A stretch of 64,000 nucleotides of DNA from Trichomonas vaginalis G3 (GCF_026262505.1 NC_067203.1:7812001-7876000), one strand, 5' to 3'. Counted from the first letter of the stretch, positions 9,628-20,527 are shown. Numbers and translations: made by a program. Notes: generated by a model not told the origin, from the sequence alone.

Positions 9628-10270
9628 TAATTTAAATGAAGAAGTAATTTAAAACGATTTTATTTATGATCAAATTTTATATATTTTTTTGGATCAAATC
9701 CATTTTAATAGAATTTATATACTATTCATCTATTAGTAAACACTACCGTATATTATTTTTTAAGCTATCTTATTTTTTGAAATTTTATTCAAATCTTTGG
9801 TCGCAAGAAGAATTGCATGATAAATAAAAACATTTAATCAAAGTCAATTTTATTTTTCATATTCAAATGGACTGAGTGTTAACATTTAACATTTTTTGCT
9901 AATTGTCGTCAAAAATTAGGCGTAAAGCAAAAATTAATATTTCATATAGTTTTATGATAGATAAGCATTATATTCCCACTCATTATATTCGTAAATTTTG
10001 AGGTTTATCCTTCGCTTTTAAGATCATTGAATTTGATTTTTATATAAAATAGTTATATATTAGAAAATAATATGAGTTTATGTGATATTATTTTTCAGAA
10101 GATTTCATTCTATATGCCTATGAAAAGTACTCTCAAAACCAACTTTTTCCTAATTATAATTAAATCTAGAATATTGTATTATGCTTAGTATTATTTCATT
10201 TTTCTCATTCAATTTAGAATTTACAAATGTCAAAAAATTGAGAGCTGTCACTTTTGATGAATTTCTGTTT

Positions 10271-11132
10271 ATTACAGTTTTAATAATTTCTTCTTCTAAT
10301 TTTTTATATAGAAAATTGAATTTTTTTTAATAAGGAGCTATAGCAATTCATGTTAAAGCCAACTTTTAAAAGTAACATTTTAATGATTTCCAGCTTCTTC
10401 CATGAGTTTTAGTAAGTTGTTGCTAATTTATTGAAATAATTTGGAGAGAAATCAACGGAAAATCAGGGAGCATGCGCAGCAAGCATTACAGTTTCTACCT
10501 TTTGAGTTCTATCAGTAGATTTTAAACTAATAATACATTTTGCTGATGACTTGGGAATAATAAAAATTTTAAACGGGCATTTTTCAAAATTAAAATTAAA
10601 CATTGTGTTTAATTTATACTCATCATGAAATTTATTATTTCTAAAGAATAATTCGAGTTCTTCAAATTTAATTTATTTTCAAAAAAAATCATATGTATTA
10701 TTCAGCCAATTATATGGCATTTGCTAATACTTAAAGTGGACCTTATAAATTTCAAACAGGTGCCAAGAAAGGAATGATACATTCTAATATCGTCACTATC
10801 TAACAAATCATAGAGGTATTACTCAATCAGTGTGAGACAAATCCTATTTACAGCTAATGTGGACCGATATATTCATTATATTTCATCAAAATATACTCAA
10901 TAATATATCAAATTCCATCAGATAACGATATTTATCAAATTTAACTATTAAACAATATTTGCTTATCAATAACATGTAGATTAACATAAGGACATTGTAT
11001 AAATATAGATTCTAAAATTTCAGAGAATTTTTATTTTTAAATTTTTATAATTAAGTTCTCAAATTATTTGAAAAGGTTCTGAAATCTATTTTTGAGACCA
11101 CTATATTTTCTTGCAATTGATAATAAATATTC
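10271..11132. other. AT-rich spacer downstream of the first ankyrin locus
   Basis: No convincing gene or repeat structure seen in 10271-11050. The interval 11051-11132 holds the former C-terminal codons of the ankyrin gene at 11133-12683, now beyond its stop, and then sequence unrelated to the 3' flank of its paralogues. Confidence 0.45.
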
Positions 11133-12683
11133 TCATACTGCTCCTCCCGAATAATAAAGTGCTGTTTTTCCATAATTATCCTTTGCTTCTTTATTAGCTC
11201 CAACTGAGATAAGATATTGAACAACTTCAAGTTTATTATATTCTGATGCACAAATGAGTGGAGTCCATCCATGATTATCCTTTGCTTCTTTATTAGCTCC
11301 AACTGAGATAAGATATTGAACAACTTCAAGATAACCATAAATTGATGCCCAAATGAGTGGAGTATATCCATATTTATCCTTTGCTTCTTTATTAGCTCCA
11401 ACTGAGATAAGATATTGAACAACTTCAAGTTGACCATATCTTGATGCATAAATGAGTGGAGTATCTCCATCATTATCCTTTGCTTCTTTATTAGCTCCAA
11501 CTGAGATAAGATATTGAACAACTTCAAGATGACCTTCTTCTGATGCCCAAATGAGTGGAGTACGTCCACCATTATCCTTTGCTTCTTTATTAGCTCCAAC
11601 TGAGATAAGATATTTAACAACTTCAAGATAACCACTATATGATGCACAAATGAGTGGAGTACGTCCATCATTAGACTTTGCTTCTTTATTAGCTCCAACT
11701 GAGATAAGATATTGAACAACTTCAAGATAACCACTATATGATGCCCGAATGAGTGGAGTATTTCCATATTTATCCTTTGCTTCTTTATCAGCTCCAACTG
11801 AGATAAGATATTGAACAACTTCAAGATGACCTTCTCTTGATGCCCAACTGAGTGGAGTACGTCCATCATTAGTCTTTGCTTCTTTATTAGCTCCAACTGA
11901 GATAAGATATTGAACAACTTCAAGTTTACCATATCTTGATGCCCAGTATAGAGCTGTACTACCATCTTTGCTGTCGATTTCTTTGTCACAGCCACATTCA
12001 ATGAGAGATTTAACAAGTTTCAGATTTCCTTGTGAAGATGCATAATGAAGTACATTTCTACCATAACCATCATCATCTTGTTTTTTCCAAAGTTCTTCTT
12101 CACATGCTTTTTGCATCATTTTTTGATTTCCTTTTTCTGAAATTTCTTCAAAGAATTTGTAGATTTGATAGAAATCTTCAGAATTTTTAAGTTCGGAAAT
12201 TTTCGAAAGAAATTCTTTTGGTAAATCGTTTCCTTCTTTCTCTTTTAGTTGAGAGTGAAGAGTTTGCATCTCTTTCTCAACGTTTTCTTTTTCTTTTTGG
12301 ATCTGTTTTAAATCTGCTTGAAGTTTTTCGATTTTATTTGTTGTAATGGATTGATCCTTTTGTAATTGTTGTAAAATGCCAATAATTCCTTCGAAGATTC
12401 GCATATTCATGTACTTTTGAACTGATTTAAGTGTTGAAATGGCATCTTGTATGTTGTTTATTGAAATATTTGCATTTCGAGTGCAGGCATACAATTTGCG
12501 TTCTGAAATGACAGAACGAGATTGCACAAGAAGAGAATTGAAGTCATCAGGTGTTAATTTCGCGAATTTCATGATTGATTCGATATCTTCTACTTCGAAT
12601 GTACTGAAGAGATTATCCGCTTCAATATAATCTTTGATATGTGAGCCAATATATTCGTAGTTCAGAACAATTTCCTGACTCAT
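11133..12683 (-). CDS. ankyrin-repeat protein (MSQEIVLNYEYIG family), early stop near C-terminus
   Basis: The ATG at 12683-12681 matches the start conserved in the paralogues at 20554 and 35136 (MSQEIVLNYEYIG); codons further upstream belong to an inserted element and lack an ATG. The protein has 516 residues: a helical N-terminal region (about 1-125), a Lys/Glu-rich coiled coil (about 126-175), then about ten ankyrin units of 33 residues (LEVVQYLISVGANKEAKDN type). In the paralogues the protein continues after GGAV with REYLLSIARK; here the Arg codon is TGA, removing the last eight residues. The final helix is outside the repeats, so function might survive. Ankyrin proteins bind protein partners; the partner is unknown. 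Confidence 0.8.
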   Translation of the reverse strand: MSQEIVLNYEYIGSHIKDYIEADNLFSTFEVEDIESIMKFAKLTPDDFNSLLVQSRSVISERKLYACTRNANISINNIQDAISTLKSVQKYMNMRIFEGIIGILQQLQKDQSITTNKIEKLQADLKQIQKEKENVEKEMQTLHSQLKEKEGNDLPKEFLSKISELKNSEDFYQIYKFFEEISEKGNQKMMQKACEEELWKKQDDDGYGRNVLHYASSQGNLKLVKSLIECGCDKEIDSKDGSTALYWASRYGKLEVVQYLISVGANKEAKTNDGRTPLSWASREGHLEVVQYLISVGADKEAKDKYGNTPLIRASYSGYLEVVQYLISVGANKEAKSNDGRTPLICASYSGYLEVVKYLISVGANKEAKDNGGRTPLIWASEEGHLEVVQYLISVGANKEAKDNDGDTPLIYASRYGQLEVVQYLISVGANKEAKDKYGYTPLIWASIYGYLEVVQYLISVGANKEAKDNHGWTPLICASEYNKLEVVQYLISVGANKEAKDNYGKTALYYSGGAV

Positions 12684-12713
12684 TAAAATTTGTAAAGTTT
12701 TTTTTTGACTTAA

Positions 12714-13602
12714 GGGGGTAAGTTTGAATAGTTTACAAAAAGCCAAAAATACCTTCTAATGAAATAAATATGTATTTTCAGCGAACATTTTTTGTATAGG
12801 TAGACTCAATGGACGCATACAAATCTTATTATATCTACAGTGAATAAAATTGGAATAATTTATTATATGAATATTTTAATATTTTATTTAACTACTGTGA
12901 AATACATTTAAAATACTATTTTATAATGAAAAATTAATGCTCATATGCTTTAAAATGAATAATTTAGAGATCAAATTTTTGACAATCCACTCAAATCTTT
13001 GAAACCTGGATAAAAAAATTGAATTGATCTCGACAATAATATCTTATATAAAAAATTTGGTCTGATACGATTGTTAAGATTTTCGGGATATATTATAATC
13101 TATATGGATATCGCTCTATATCTAAAATTGAAGGACTACATAGAGTTTTCCTAGCAAGTTTGCTATTTTTATGAATAATAGAGAGAATGATTTGAGAAAG
13201 ACATATATGTTAGCCATTATATTTCCAATAAAGAATATTATATTATATTTGTGTTTATTCAGATATCTGTGAAAATAAGGGAAATTATATAATATATAAT
13301 TAACAGTTAACTCGAGATTCAAAAAAGTACTCTGATACGTTGGTTATGATTCACTTATAGATCACTGATACGAATGTCTTATGTCAATAAACTCAAAAAT
13401 GAAGGACTAGATAGAGATTTAATACAAAAAATAGAAAAGTATTTATTTAAAGATTGGAAGTGCAATAAAGCTCTCCATAACTCGGATATGTGCCTTGGCT
13501 AAGGCCGTATAAATTTCCTTTACCAGAATCCAAAAATATTTCCGCAGTATCAAGAAAACTCGAATTTTTTACAAAAAACGTAAACTATTCAAACTTACCC
13601 CC
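12714..13602. mobile_element. 889-bp TTAA element with 23-bp TIRs, inserted upstream of an ankyrin gene
   Basis: TTAA at 12710-12713 and 13603-13606 bounds the element. The ends GGGGGTAAGTTTGAATAGTT... are inverted copies over 23 bp. The paralogous ankyrin gene at 20554 has the same flanks joined without it (20483-20527 and onward: ...GCACACCC-TTAA-GTCAAAAAAAAAC), an empty site that shows TTAA is the target duplication. The interior is AT-rich and non-coding. The insertion lies about 30 bases before the ankyrin ATG and will have replaced its upstream sequence. Confidence 0.85.
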
Positions 13603-13647
13603 TTAAGGGTGCGCTAAAGACCAAACTTCCTCTATCGTTCATCTTTG
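13603..13647 (-). repeat. former 5' flank of the 11133-12683 ankyrin gene
   Basis: On the minus strand this 41-bp segment plus TTAA matches 20483-20527 upstream of the paralogue (CAAAGATGAACGATAGAGGA...). It is the displaced upstream half of the duplicated unit, now separated from its gene by the 889-bp element. Similarity stops beyond CAAAG in both copies. Confidence 0.75.
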
Positions 13648-14143
13648 GGTGAGTCATAAGTTTTGATAATCAAATCGTCAAAGACAGTAAAAAAAGATAA
13701 CAGTGTCAATGAATTATAAAGAAGAAGGATTGAAAAGCATCAAAATGTACTACAAATGAATTAAATCAAGTATATGCATTGGAGCTGCTTTAACTTATAC
13801 CTCTGATCAACATATATGCAAATGTGTGAGAGTAATCACAATAGAGTTGAATATAAAGCTTAAGGTAAACTCGTTTTCATATCTTTTGCGCCTAATCAAT
13901 TTGCTATCGTCTTATTTTAATGGAAGCGTCGGAGAGAACGGTATAAGAAAACTTAATTTCAGACATATCTGAAGCTTCCATTAGATTCATATAAGTGATA
14001 AATGTACCATTTAATTTTTTTTTGGAATTTGGGGTCTACGTGCCTTTCTGATATTTTTTGGAATGATATTACTGTAGGATAGTAAGGATACTATATATTA
14101 ATAAAAATGAAAAACTAAACAAAATAATAATAAAAATGATATT
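13648..14143. other. spacer, nothing recognised
   Basis: AT-rich sequence between the displaced ankyrin flank and the stop of the 14144-17107 gene. No frame or repeat identified. Confidence 0.4.
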
Positions 14144-17107
14144 TTACTCAATTTTTGGTAAAATTCCTTTGAAATTATCTCTGTGTCTTTCATTTGTTAT
14201 GTGCTCACTTATTTTCATGAGTAAAGGTGCGTATTTCTGTCTGTTTTCCTGCTTAATTTCGAAAGAAAGTTTAATTGTCAGTGCGAATCTTTCGAAGTAT
14301 CTCTGTGTCTGATCTCTGTTCTCAGTATTGTCAGACAAAATAGTTTCTGCGATGTAGTTGACGATTTGATCAGTAAATCTTTCAACACATTTCTTCTGGA
14401 GGTCATGAATGCATCTGTACAAGTATGCAGTCTTAATCACAATGTTTTCGAGGGATTTCGACTCAAACCATTCATTAATGTATGATTTGACGATATTTAC
14501 ACACAGAATTTCTGCTTCACTTATATTATTTGATTTTGTAGGAACAGGAATGTTGTTGAAAACTGATTTGAAAACATTGATAATTAATTCATCATTGTTA
14601 TCATCTTTTTCTTTCATTGAAAGACACTTAATAATAAGGAAAGGAAGATCATTCTTGCTCATACTCGAATCACAACCGAGTTTACTACAAATTTCAAAAA
14701 CTTTCTTCTGATTTTCTTCAGAAGAAATGTCCATTTTGAAGACTTGAACAATTTTCTGGAAACTTTTATCATCAATCATTTCTGCTTGTTCAATAAAGTT
14801 CCTGTTTTCATTATGGAGAACAGCATCAAGTAATCCGTTCCTTACGAAATGAAGTTTCTTGAAATTCTCGATTTTATTGGTATTTCGTCGAATCTTGACA
14901 ACGATGCTTGAAATTAAAGCTTTCATGTAATTGTTACAATAAGCAACACTTATCATTGCTTTGTCAAGGAGATTTACTTCGGATTTCTTGTCATCGTCAT
15001 CGGAATCATCATTGAAACTATCGTAAGGGTCTTCTTCTTCCTCTTCTGGTTCTTCTTCTACGTTGTGGAAATCTTCTGGGAAAATTAGTTCTTTAGGGAA
15101 CTCAATTAAACAATTAGAAATAGATAAGCTGTTCCCATCGAATTTTTGGTAGTTTTCGTGATAGGTACTCAGTATATCGATCAAGGCATTATATGTTTTC
15201 TGGTTTAAGAACTTTTTATCCGAAATATGACGGAAAATAGTTTCAATCGGGAATTTCAAGAAGAAATCGGTCTCTGCATTTGGATCTTCCTTGTAAAGAT
15301 TCTGTTTTGAGCGAGCTGAGTTCGAAATAAACCTTGATATTCCTTGTAATACGGAAATTATGGTATCTTGGTCGCGTAATCCATCAACTAAGCTGGAAAA
15401 GATCTTTTGACCGGAATTTACGGCTTTTTGGTCGCTGTTTGTGAACAAAGGAAGGACAATATTATCTATATATGTTAAAGCGACATTTCTGTTGTCCAAA
15501 CAAAGCATTTCGAGCTTGGAATAACTCTTTTTGCTGATAATACCTTGGAAAAACTGCTTTGCGTCTTCGCTTGAAACAAATTCTTGAAATTGTGAAGCTA
15601 AGAACTGATCGTTGAAGGAATCGTTCTGACTTTCACCACATACCTCTTTGAAATAGGCCATTTCGTTCTTGTAGTCAGAGAAAGTTGAAATGAAATTTGA
15701 TTGTTCGTTTTTTCCGAGGTTCTTTATGATGATTTTGATTCTATCTGGGTCAGGAAGGTAGTGTCTAACGATATCATTGCCCTCGTGAGCTATTTTAAGA
15801 AGTTTTCCGGCTAACGGAAATTCTTTCTCTTGGTACAAGTTGAAAAGTACATCCTGGAGCTTGTAGTAGACGAAATTTCCGCATTCAAGAAATTGACGGA
15901 TCTGGTTTGTCAGTTTTCCTTTCCGTAAGTAAAGATCTACGACTCGGTCGTATCCTCTGTAATTACAGAAGTTATTTCGGAGCATTTCTTCATTCATAAT
16001 CTGCTCGAGAATGAATTCTTGCTCCGAAATTGGTCTGTCTTTGAAAGTAAAAGTCAAAGATTGTACATCATATAATTGAGACTTCCAAATCGGGTTAACA
16101 GGAAGCTTCTTGTAAATATCTTTGGCAAGAGCAGCCAATTTCGGATCTTCTCCATCAGCAATTGCAAATAATTTCTTATACAAGTTGTACATGTTGGAAT
16201 CATCATCGAAATTGATGAGTTTTGTGATCTCAATGACATCTCCCCTCTGAAGTGATAGCTCATTTACGTCGGATTTCGTGGAAATATCAAAAGTTTTATT
16301 TCCATGAACGTAATAGCGGCAGGGAGATGATATAATTTTGCTGAATGAGTGGTTGATGATGGAAATCAATGTTTTGATCGATGTACCTGTAATTGTGGAA
16401 ATAATCCTTTTCTCGTCCTTGTGCTGGCAAACAACTGGTATCTTCGGTGAGGTTGAGAAATCGTCATTGCTGGTAGCTGTAATTTTGATGATTTGGTTCT
16501 TTTGAATCTGACAATTTGAATCAATTTTAACTTCACCTTTGATTCCGAACAAATCTTTAGCAAGTTGCTTAATTTGATCGGGTCCCCATTTATCAAAGAT
16601 TGAAATTGATTTAATAACTCCATTAAACTCAATATTGACGTTTATTGATCGAACTTTAGGGAATTGGGGCTTAAATAATGAGCACTGGTTTAACATTTGG
16701 ATAAATGCTAGGTATTTTGCCAAATACAAAGGATTTTCGTAATATTTCGTAGAAATTAAAACAAAAATATTTATAACTTTGTTTTCCTTGAATGAGATTT
16801 GCACGCTTCTTTTAAGAATATTTAATATCTTGTTTGAAGTGGATTCTGACTTGATTTCGATATAAACTTTATAAAGTATCAAAATCAAGCATAAACGTAT
16901 TCTTTTAGTAGAATTTGTGGATGTGACAATATTCTCGACATCTGGAATGGCTCCAGTTGGAAATTTTTCAGCTGAAACGTTTGAATTTTCATTTACAACA
17001 AAAGATGTGAAAAGTTTTTGAATGTCGTACTCGTATTGGGATGTGTCTGAATTAGATCTGACAGCAGACCATATATTTTTTATTAAATCTTGAAAACCAT
17101 CGAACAT
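14144..17107 (-). CDS. large helical protein with two ubiquitin-like (beta-grasp) segments
   Basis: 987 residues from the ATG at 17107-17105. The N-terminal 150 residues are helical. Residues about 154-212 and 225-296 each show a beta-grasp pattern, the second ending LSLQRGDVIEI, as in ubiquitin-like folds. The rest is long alpha-helical repeat sequence with an acidic, probably disordered insert near 635-665 (EEEPEEEEEDPYDSFNDD). The layout recalls the non-catalytic scaffold of very large USP9X/USP24-type deubiquitinases, but I see no Cys/His-box peptidase domain, so enzymatic activity should not be assumed. No initiator motif before the ATG. Family unassigned. Confidence 0.55.
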   Translation of the reverse strand: MFDGFQDLIKNIWSAVRSNSDTSQYEYDIQKLFTSFVVNENSNVSAEKFPTGAIPDVENIVTSTNSTKRIRLCLILILYKVYIEIKSESTSNKILNILKRSVQISFKENKVINIFVLISTKYYENPLYLAKYLAFIQMLNQCSLFKPQFPKVRSINVNIEFNGVIKSISIFDKWGPDQIKQLAKDLFGIKGEVKIDSNCQIQKNQIIKITATSNDDFSTSPKIPVVCQHKDEKRIISTITGTSIKTLISIINHSFSKIISSPCRYYVHGNKTFDISTKSDVNELSLQRGDVIEITKLINFDDDSNMYNLYKKLFAIADGEDPKLAALAKDIYKKLPVNPIWKSQLYDVQSLTFTFKDRPISEQEFILEQIMNEEMLRNNFCNYRGYDRVVDLYLRKGKLTNQIRQFLECGNFVYYKLQDVLFNLYQEKEFPLAGKLLKIAHEGNDIVRHYLPDPDRIKIIIKNLGKNEQSNFISTFSDYKNEMAYFKEVCGESQNDSFNDQFLASQFQEFVSSEDAKQFFQGIISKKSYSKLEMLCLDNRNVALTYIDNIVLPLFTNSDQKAVNSGQKIFSSLVDGLRDQDTIISVLQGISRFISNSARSKQNLYKEDPNAETDFFLKFPIETIFRHISDKKFLNQKTYNALIDILSTYHENYQKFDGNSLSISNCLIEFPKELIFPEDFHNVEEEPEEEEEDPYDSFNDDSDDDDKKSEVNLLDKAMISVAYCNNYMKALISSIVVKIRRNTNKIENFKKLHFVRNGLLDAVLHNENRNFIEQAEMIDDKSFQKIVQVFKMDISSEENQKKVFEICSKLGCDSSMSKNDLPFLIIKCLSMKEKDDNNDELIINVFKSVFNNIPVPTKSNNISEAEILCVNIVKSYINEWFESKSLENIVIKTAYLYRCIHDLQKKCVERFTDQIVNYIAETILSDNTENRDQTQRYFERFALTIKLSFEIKQENRQKYAPLLMKISEHITNERHRDNFKGILPKIE

Positions 17108-19118
17108 GGAAAAAAAAAATTGCCAACTCTAGTCGGATAAAGGGGGGAACTTCGTCGACAACAAAGGTATCGACTAAAATTGTTCCCATTATGCTTGACA
17201 TATGAAGTATAGTAATAGTGTGTATGGACTCATAGAATGGCTTTCGTTTGATTTCGAGATATATTATGATCTTCTAAAACACCCATATCTTACTTGATAA
17301 CCCGTATGTTTTATCGTATTATGAAAATTAAACGAAAAATATGGCTCAAGACGAGCAAAATTCGATGGTAAAAAAGTAAATTGTTTATTGATTAGAGTGC
17401 TTTCAGGTATTTTTTTGAAGCAACACTTTATTCGTTTTTCTTTCTACACACGTATATAAAACATGCACAAATAAGGATTTATAATTAAAAATATTATTCG
17501 AATTGGGTAAATAAATCGTTCGATCTTAGATTTTATTAATTATTTCTTCTTAAAATGAGACTGTAGTAATGGTAACTGTGTATGAGAGTTAGAGTATTGT
17601 TAAATTGCGCGAAATGTTGATAAGTTTCAAAAACGATTTGTAATATGTTCAAATATATTAAAATTTAATAATATGTGATAACATCGACTGCAAACAATCG
17701 ATTTTAAGTGATTGATGAAAATCGATATCAATATTTAAAATTTTCGAGGGTTTTTTGACTGATAGCAATTGCTTTGGATACCTAGAATGAAGTTCTCCTT
17801 GGTGAATTTCTCCAAATTTTTTCCATTTTAGAAAAAGCCTAAGCAATTTTCAAGAAAATGATAACATTTTTTTCAATTCTCGATTTTTTTTTGGAAAAAT
17901 GAGGTTAATTTTTTTGAAAATTTATAATTTAGAGAGAAATAAACCATTTTCATTGTGTTACAAATCGATAAAACCTTTTTATTTTTGTTATTCTATAATT
18001 TTTCTACTAAAATATATCAATTATACAGCCAATTCATATAACTATTTTTCAAAGATATAGAAAAGAAGTATATATTCCTAAACCATAAATCAGCCATAGT
18101 TTACTATCAAAAATAATATATTATTATATATAGATAACCATCCATTGTTAGTAATTTAAAATTATTTCTGGTTCAAATTAAGGATTATCTTCACATGTTT
18201 AGAAAATATTGTAAAAGTCTAGAAAAAAATCAATAATATCATGATTTTATTCACAGATGAGTTCAAGATATATATTGTGATTTGATTTTCGATAATAAAT
18301 CTGAATCAAATGTATATTAAACTCGCACATCTAGTCTTCTTATCATAATAATGTTATCAGTTAGTGGCTGTGGCTACAAAACAAGCAACATTAGATCTGT
18401 ATCTCATAATCAAACGGAAGTTAAACTAAGATATTTGAGATTTTATCACCTGGTAGTATGCATGATACTATACCAAAATGAGTAGTCAATCTGTTGTTTT
18501 AATATCGTTTTAAATTTTTTATGCCAAAATAGTACTTTGGCTATCATTGGTAATACGTAAGGTTGCTACTGTTGTAATATTTCGAAAAAATAAAGGTATC
18601 AACTTTAATGCAAGAACATCGAATAATTGGGTTTTTTGTAATATTAATATTCTTTAGTCCCTAGTATATCATTGTTTCATACTAATAACGTGGTTCAATT
18701 CCGTTTCAATGATCAGATAAAGCAGAAACAATATACTCAGGTGCCACTTTTTTGGTCTAAAAAATGAGTCCCCCCCTTGTCGGATATCATTTGGGATAGC
18801 AAAATCTTTTGGTGAAAAAATTTATATTTGATTTTGGACTATAGAATCTTGGTAAGTTTATATCTTCACACTATAGATCACAAATCTTTATTTGAATCTT
18901 TCAGATAATAAAGAAATCACAGAATTTTTCATCTTTCATATGGTGCAAACGTCAATGAAAGAGATTTGCCAACTTCCATTTTGCAGCAAAATAAGAAGTA
19001 CCCCCACTCACAAAAAATGTGATCTTCGCATGGAGCAAATAAATAATGTTTCTACGTATGATTTTCTTTCTTTTTCTGAAATCTCGAAGACTGATTTTTT
19101 CATTTTTTGAGCTTAAGC
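17108..19118. other. 2-kb AT-rich spacer, nothing recognised
   Basis: No paired inverted repeats, TTAA-bounded element or coding frame with family features could be identified. Short frames (17658-17846, 18892-19110) show no domain or codon pattern to support them. Confidence 0.4.
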
Positions 19119-19123
19119 TCATT
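19119..19123 (+). promoter_or_regulatory. possible initiator TCATT before a small frame
   Basis: TCATT fits the trichomonad initiator TCA(+1)Y(T/A) and lies a few bases before the ATG at 19127. Such a 5-base match is expected by chance often in AT-rich sequence. Confidence 0.25.
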
Positions 19124-19126
19124 GCT

Positions 19127-19330
19127 ATGAGTCAAAATGTCAAAGCAATCTTAACCCGAGAAATTATTACCAAACAAGATGTTTGTGAACATTTGTTTAA
19201 CACATTTGATTCTTCAAACGGTAAGGATATTGCTAGTGGGACATCTGAGGATCCGACAAGGCACATATTAAATAAAAACCAGATAAATGTACAAGTTAAC
19301 ACAATGAAGTTTTATATATATAATTGGTAG
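19127..19330 (+). CDS. possible small protein or gene fragment, 67 residues
   Basis: Starts MSQNVKAILTREIITKQDVC directly after an initiator-like TCATT. Its first 48 residues have a balanced composition (Asp, Glu, Lys, Thr), unlike the Phe/Leu/Asn-rich noise frames nearby; the last 15 look random. No family recognised. It may be the broken start of a lost gene. Confidence 0.3.
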   Translation: MSQNVKAILTREIITKQDVCEHLFNTFDSSNGKDIASGTSEDPTRHILNKNQINVQVNTMKFYIYNW

Positions 19331-19462
19331 CAATAGGAGAGTATGCTTATTGTAATGATTAGCCAAAAGTTTTGTTCAAAGAATCTCCTTGCATTTGAAT
19401 CTTGTATGACGATACAGACAATTTGGTTGGAGTAAACTATTAAAAATTCGTTTTTTTAGAAA

Positions 19463-20281
19463 ATGAATACAAAATTACTCAAAGGAACTGCTAGAGTCAT
19501 AACTCCCAAGTCTCAGGCAGTGAATGGATTGCATAAGAAACCAAAAACACGCGCATCAACAACAATGACTTCCAAAGATAAAATTGCTGAAATGGAAGAC
19601 CAAATTAAAAGATTAGAAGCAAAGCTAGCAAAAACAAAACGAGAATATACATTACTTACAGGAGCGATGACAAGTTCTTCACAAAGAAGAGACTTATTTT
19701 CGGATTTTCAAAGTACACTTGACCAATTCAGTTATAAATTGCAAGAACGATCTAACAGACTAAAGATGTATGAGGAAAACGTTAATACATTCCGCCAAGA
19801 AGATCATGAAGAAAAAGACTTGCTTAATCTCAGAGGAATTCAATTTTCAAATAAAGAAAATCAGCAGACAGAATTAATAAGAGAAAATACTAAACTAGTT
19901 AGCCAAGCGCTTGCTCAAGAGCGAATTTTACTCATTTTAAAGATGAGATTGAGATTATGTCATGATCACAGAGATTTTGATGAGTTAAGAAGCGTTCTTA
20001 ATAAGCTAATGGGCGGTGGTAAGGATTTGGATGAAGATCAGATCATTGTTAAAAAATATAAATCTATTATTAATACAATTAAACAGCATAAGCATGAAGA
20101 GAAAAGAAGGATCCAAGAATTGCAGCAACCATATAACGTAGAAAAAGAAGCTGCAATTATTATACAGAAAACATTTAGAGGAAAGTTGGAAAGACAAAGA
20201 TTACAGAGAGAAAAGGCAGAACAGGCTGCCAGTGCTAAAGAAAACTCATCAAAACCTAGTACTGCTGGTACTAATAAGTGA
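19463..20281 (+). CDS. coiled-coil protein with C-terminal IQ motif
   Basis: 272 residues. A basic N-terminus is followed by coiled coil from about residue 38 to 66 (DKIAEMEDQIKRLEAKLAKT) and again about 80-220. An IQ calmodulin-binding motif lies at about 229-247 (AAIIIQKTFRGKLERQR), with a disordered Ser/Ala tail after it. The organisation resembles small axonemal IQ proteins such as the nexin-dynein regulatory complex subunit IQCG/DRC9, and CFAP54 is the next conserved gene, but sequence similarity is too low for me to assign it. Any calmodulin or EF-hand partner is an inference. The ATG at 19463 is the first in frame. Confidence 0.6.
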   Translation: MNTKLLKGTARVITPKSQAVNGLHKKPKTRASTTMTSKDKIAEMEDQIKRLEAKLAKTKREYTLLTGAMTSSSQRRDLFSDFQSTLDQFSYKLQERSNRLKMYEENVNTFRQEDHEEKDLLNLRGIQFSNKENQQTELIRENTKLVSQALAQERILLILKMRLRLCHDHRDFDELRSVLNKLMGGGKDLDEDQIIVKKYKSIINTIKQHKHEEKRRIQELQQPYNVEKEAAIIIQKTFRGKLERQRLQREKAEQAASAKENSSKPSTAGTNK

Positions 20282-20482
20282 TTGTTTTAATTATTTTTTA
20301 TTTTTGTTTGTAAATTTTTCATTTCGTTATCTATTTTATAATCTTTATCTATTTTCCTGATTAAGAAGTATTAAAGATATAGTTTAGATAAATTACATCG
20401 GGGACATGTAAATAAGATCAAAATGTTTCTATTAAATAAAATAGAATTGAAATAAAGGAAATATATGATCTTTTTCAATATT

Positions 20483-20527
20483 CAAAGATGAACGATAGAG
20501 GAAGTTTGGTCTTTAGCACACCCTTAA
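20483..20527 (+). repeat. 5' flank of the second ankyrin copy (empty TTAA site)
   Basis: This segment, ending GCACACCC-TTAA, is continuous with the ankyrin gene here. In the 11133-12683 copy the equivalent junction is interrupted at the same TTAA by the 889-bp element. An ATG at 20488 would add 22 residues, but these are not conserved in the 35136 copy. Confidence 0.75.

Larger units (their letters stand above)
7917..10104. repeat. foldback with 424-bp inverted arms
   Basis: The left arm 7917-8340 and right arm 9681-10104 are inverted copies of equal length. I found no differences where I compared them. Between the arms lie short unrelated spacers and the 8363-9627 element. The arms contain no credible reading frame. 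Such long arms would form a hairpin if transcribed. Confidence 0.75.
7760..10270. mobile_element. outer inverted-repeat element (29-bp ends) with two further nested layers
   Basis: 7760-7788 and 10242-10270 are perfect 29-bp inverted copies (contain ATTCATCAAAAGTGACAGCT). They enclose 2.5 kb holding a foldback with 424-bp arms (7917-10104), which in turn holds a TA-flanked TIR element (8363-9627). No transposase frame is visible. A target duplication for the outermost layer could not be defined by eye. Confidence 0.6.

Noticed and set aside
11051-12016. 321-residue frame in repeats of LKLFNILSQLELIKKQR
   Set aside because: It is the shifted reading of the 99-bp ankyrin units of the 11133-12683 gene. 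The same shadow appears at 21218-21802, 36093-36287, 44103-44555 and 55979-56257.
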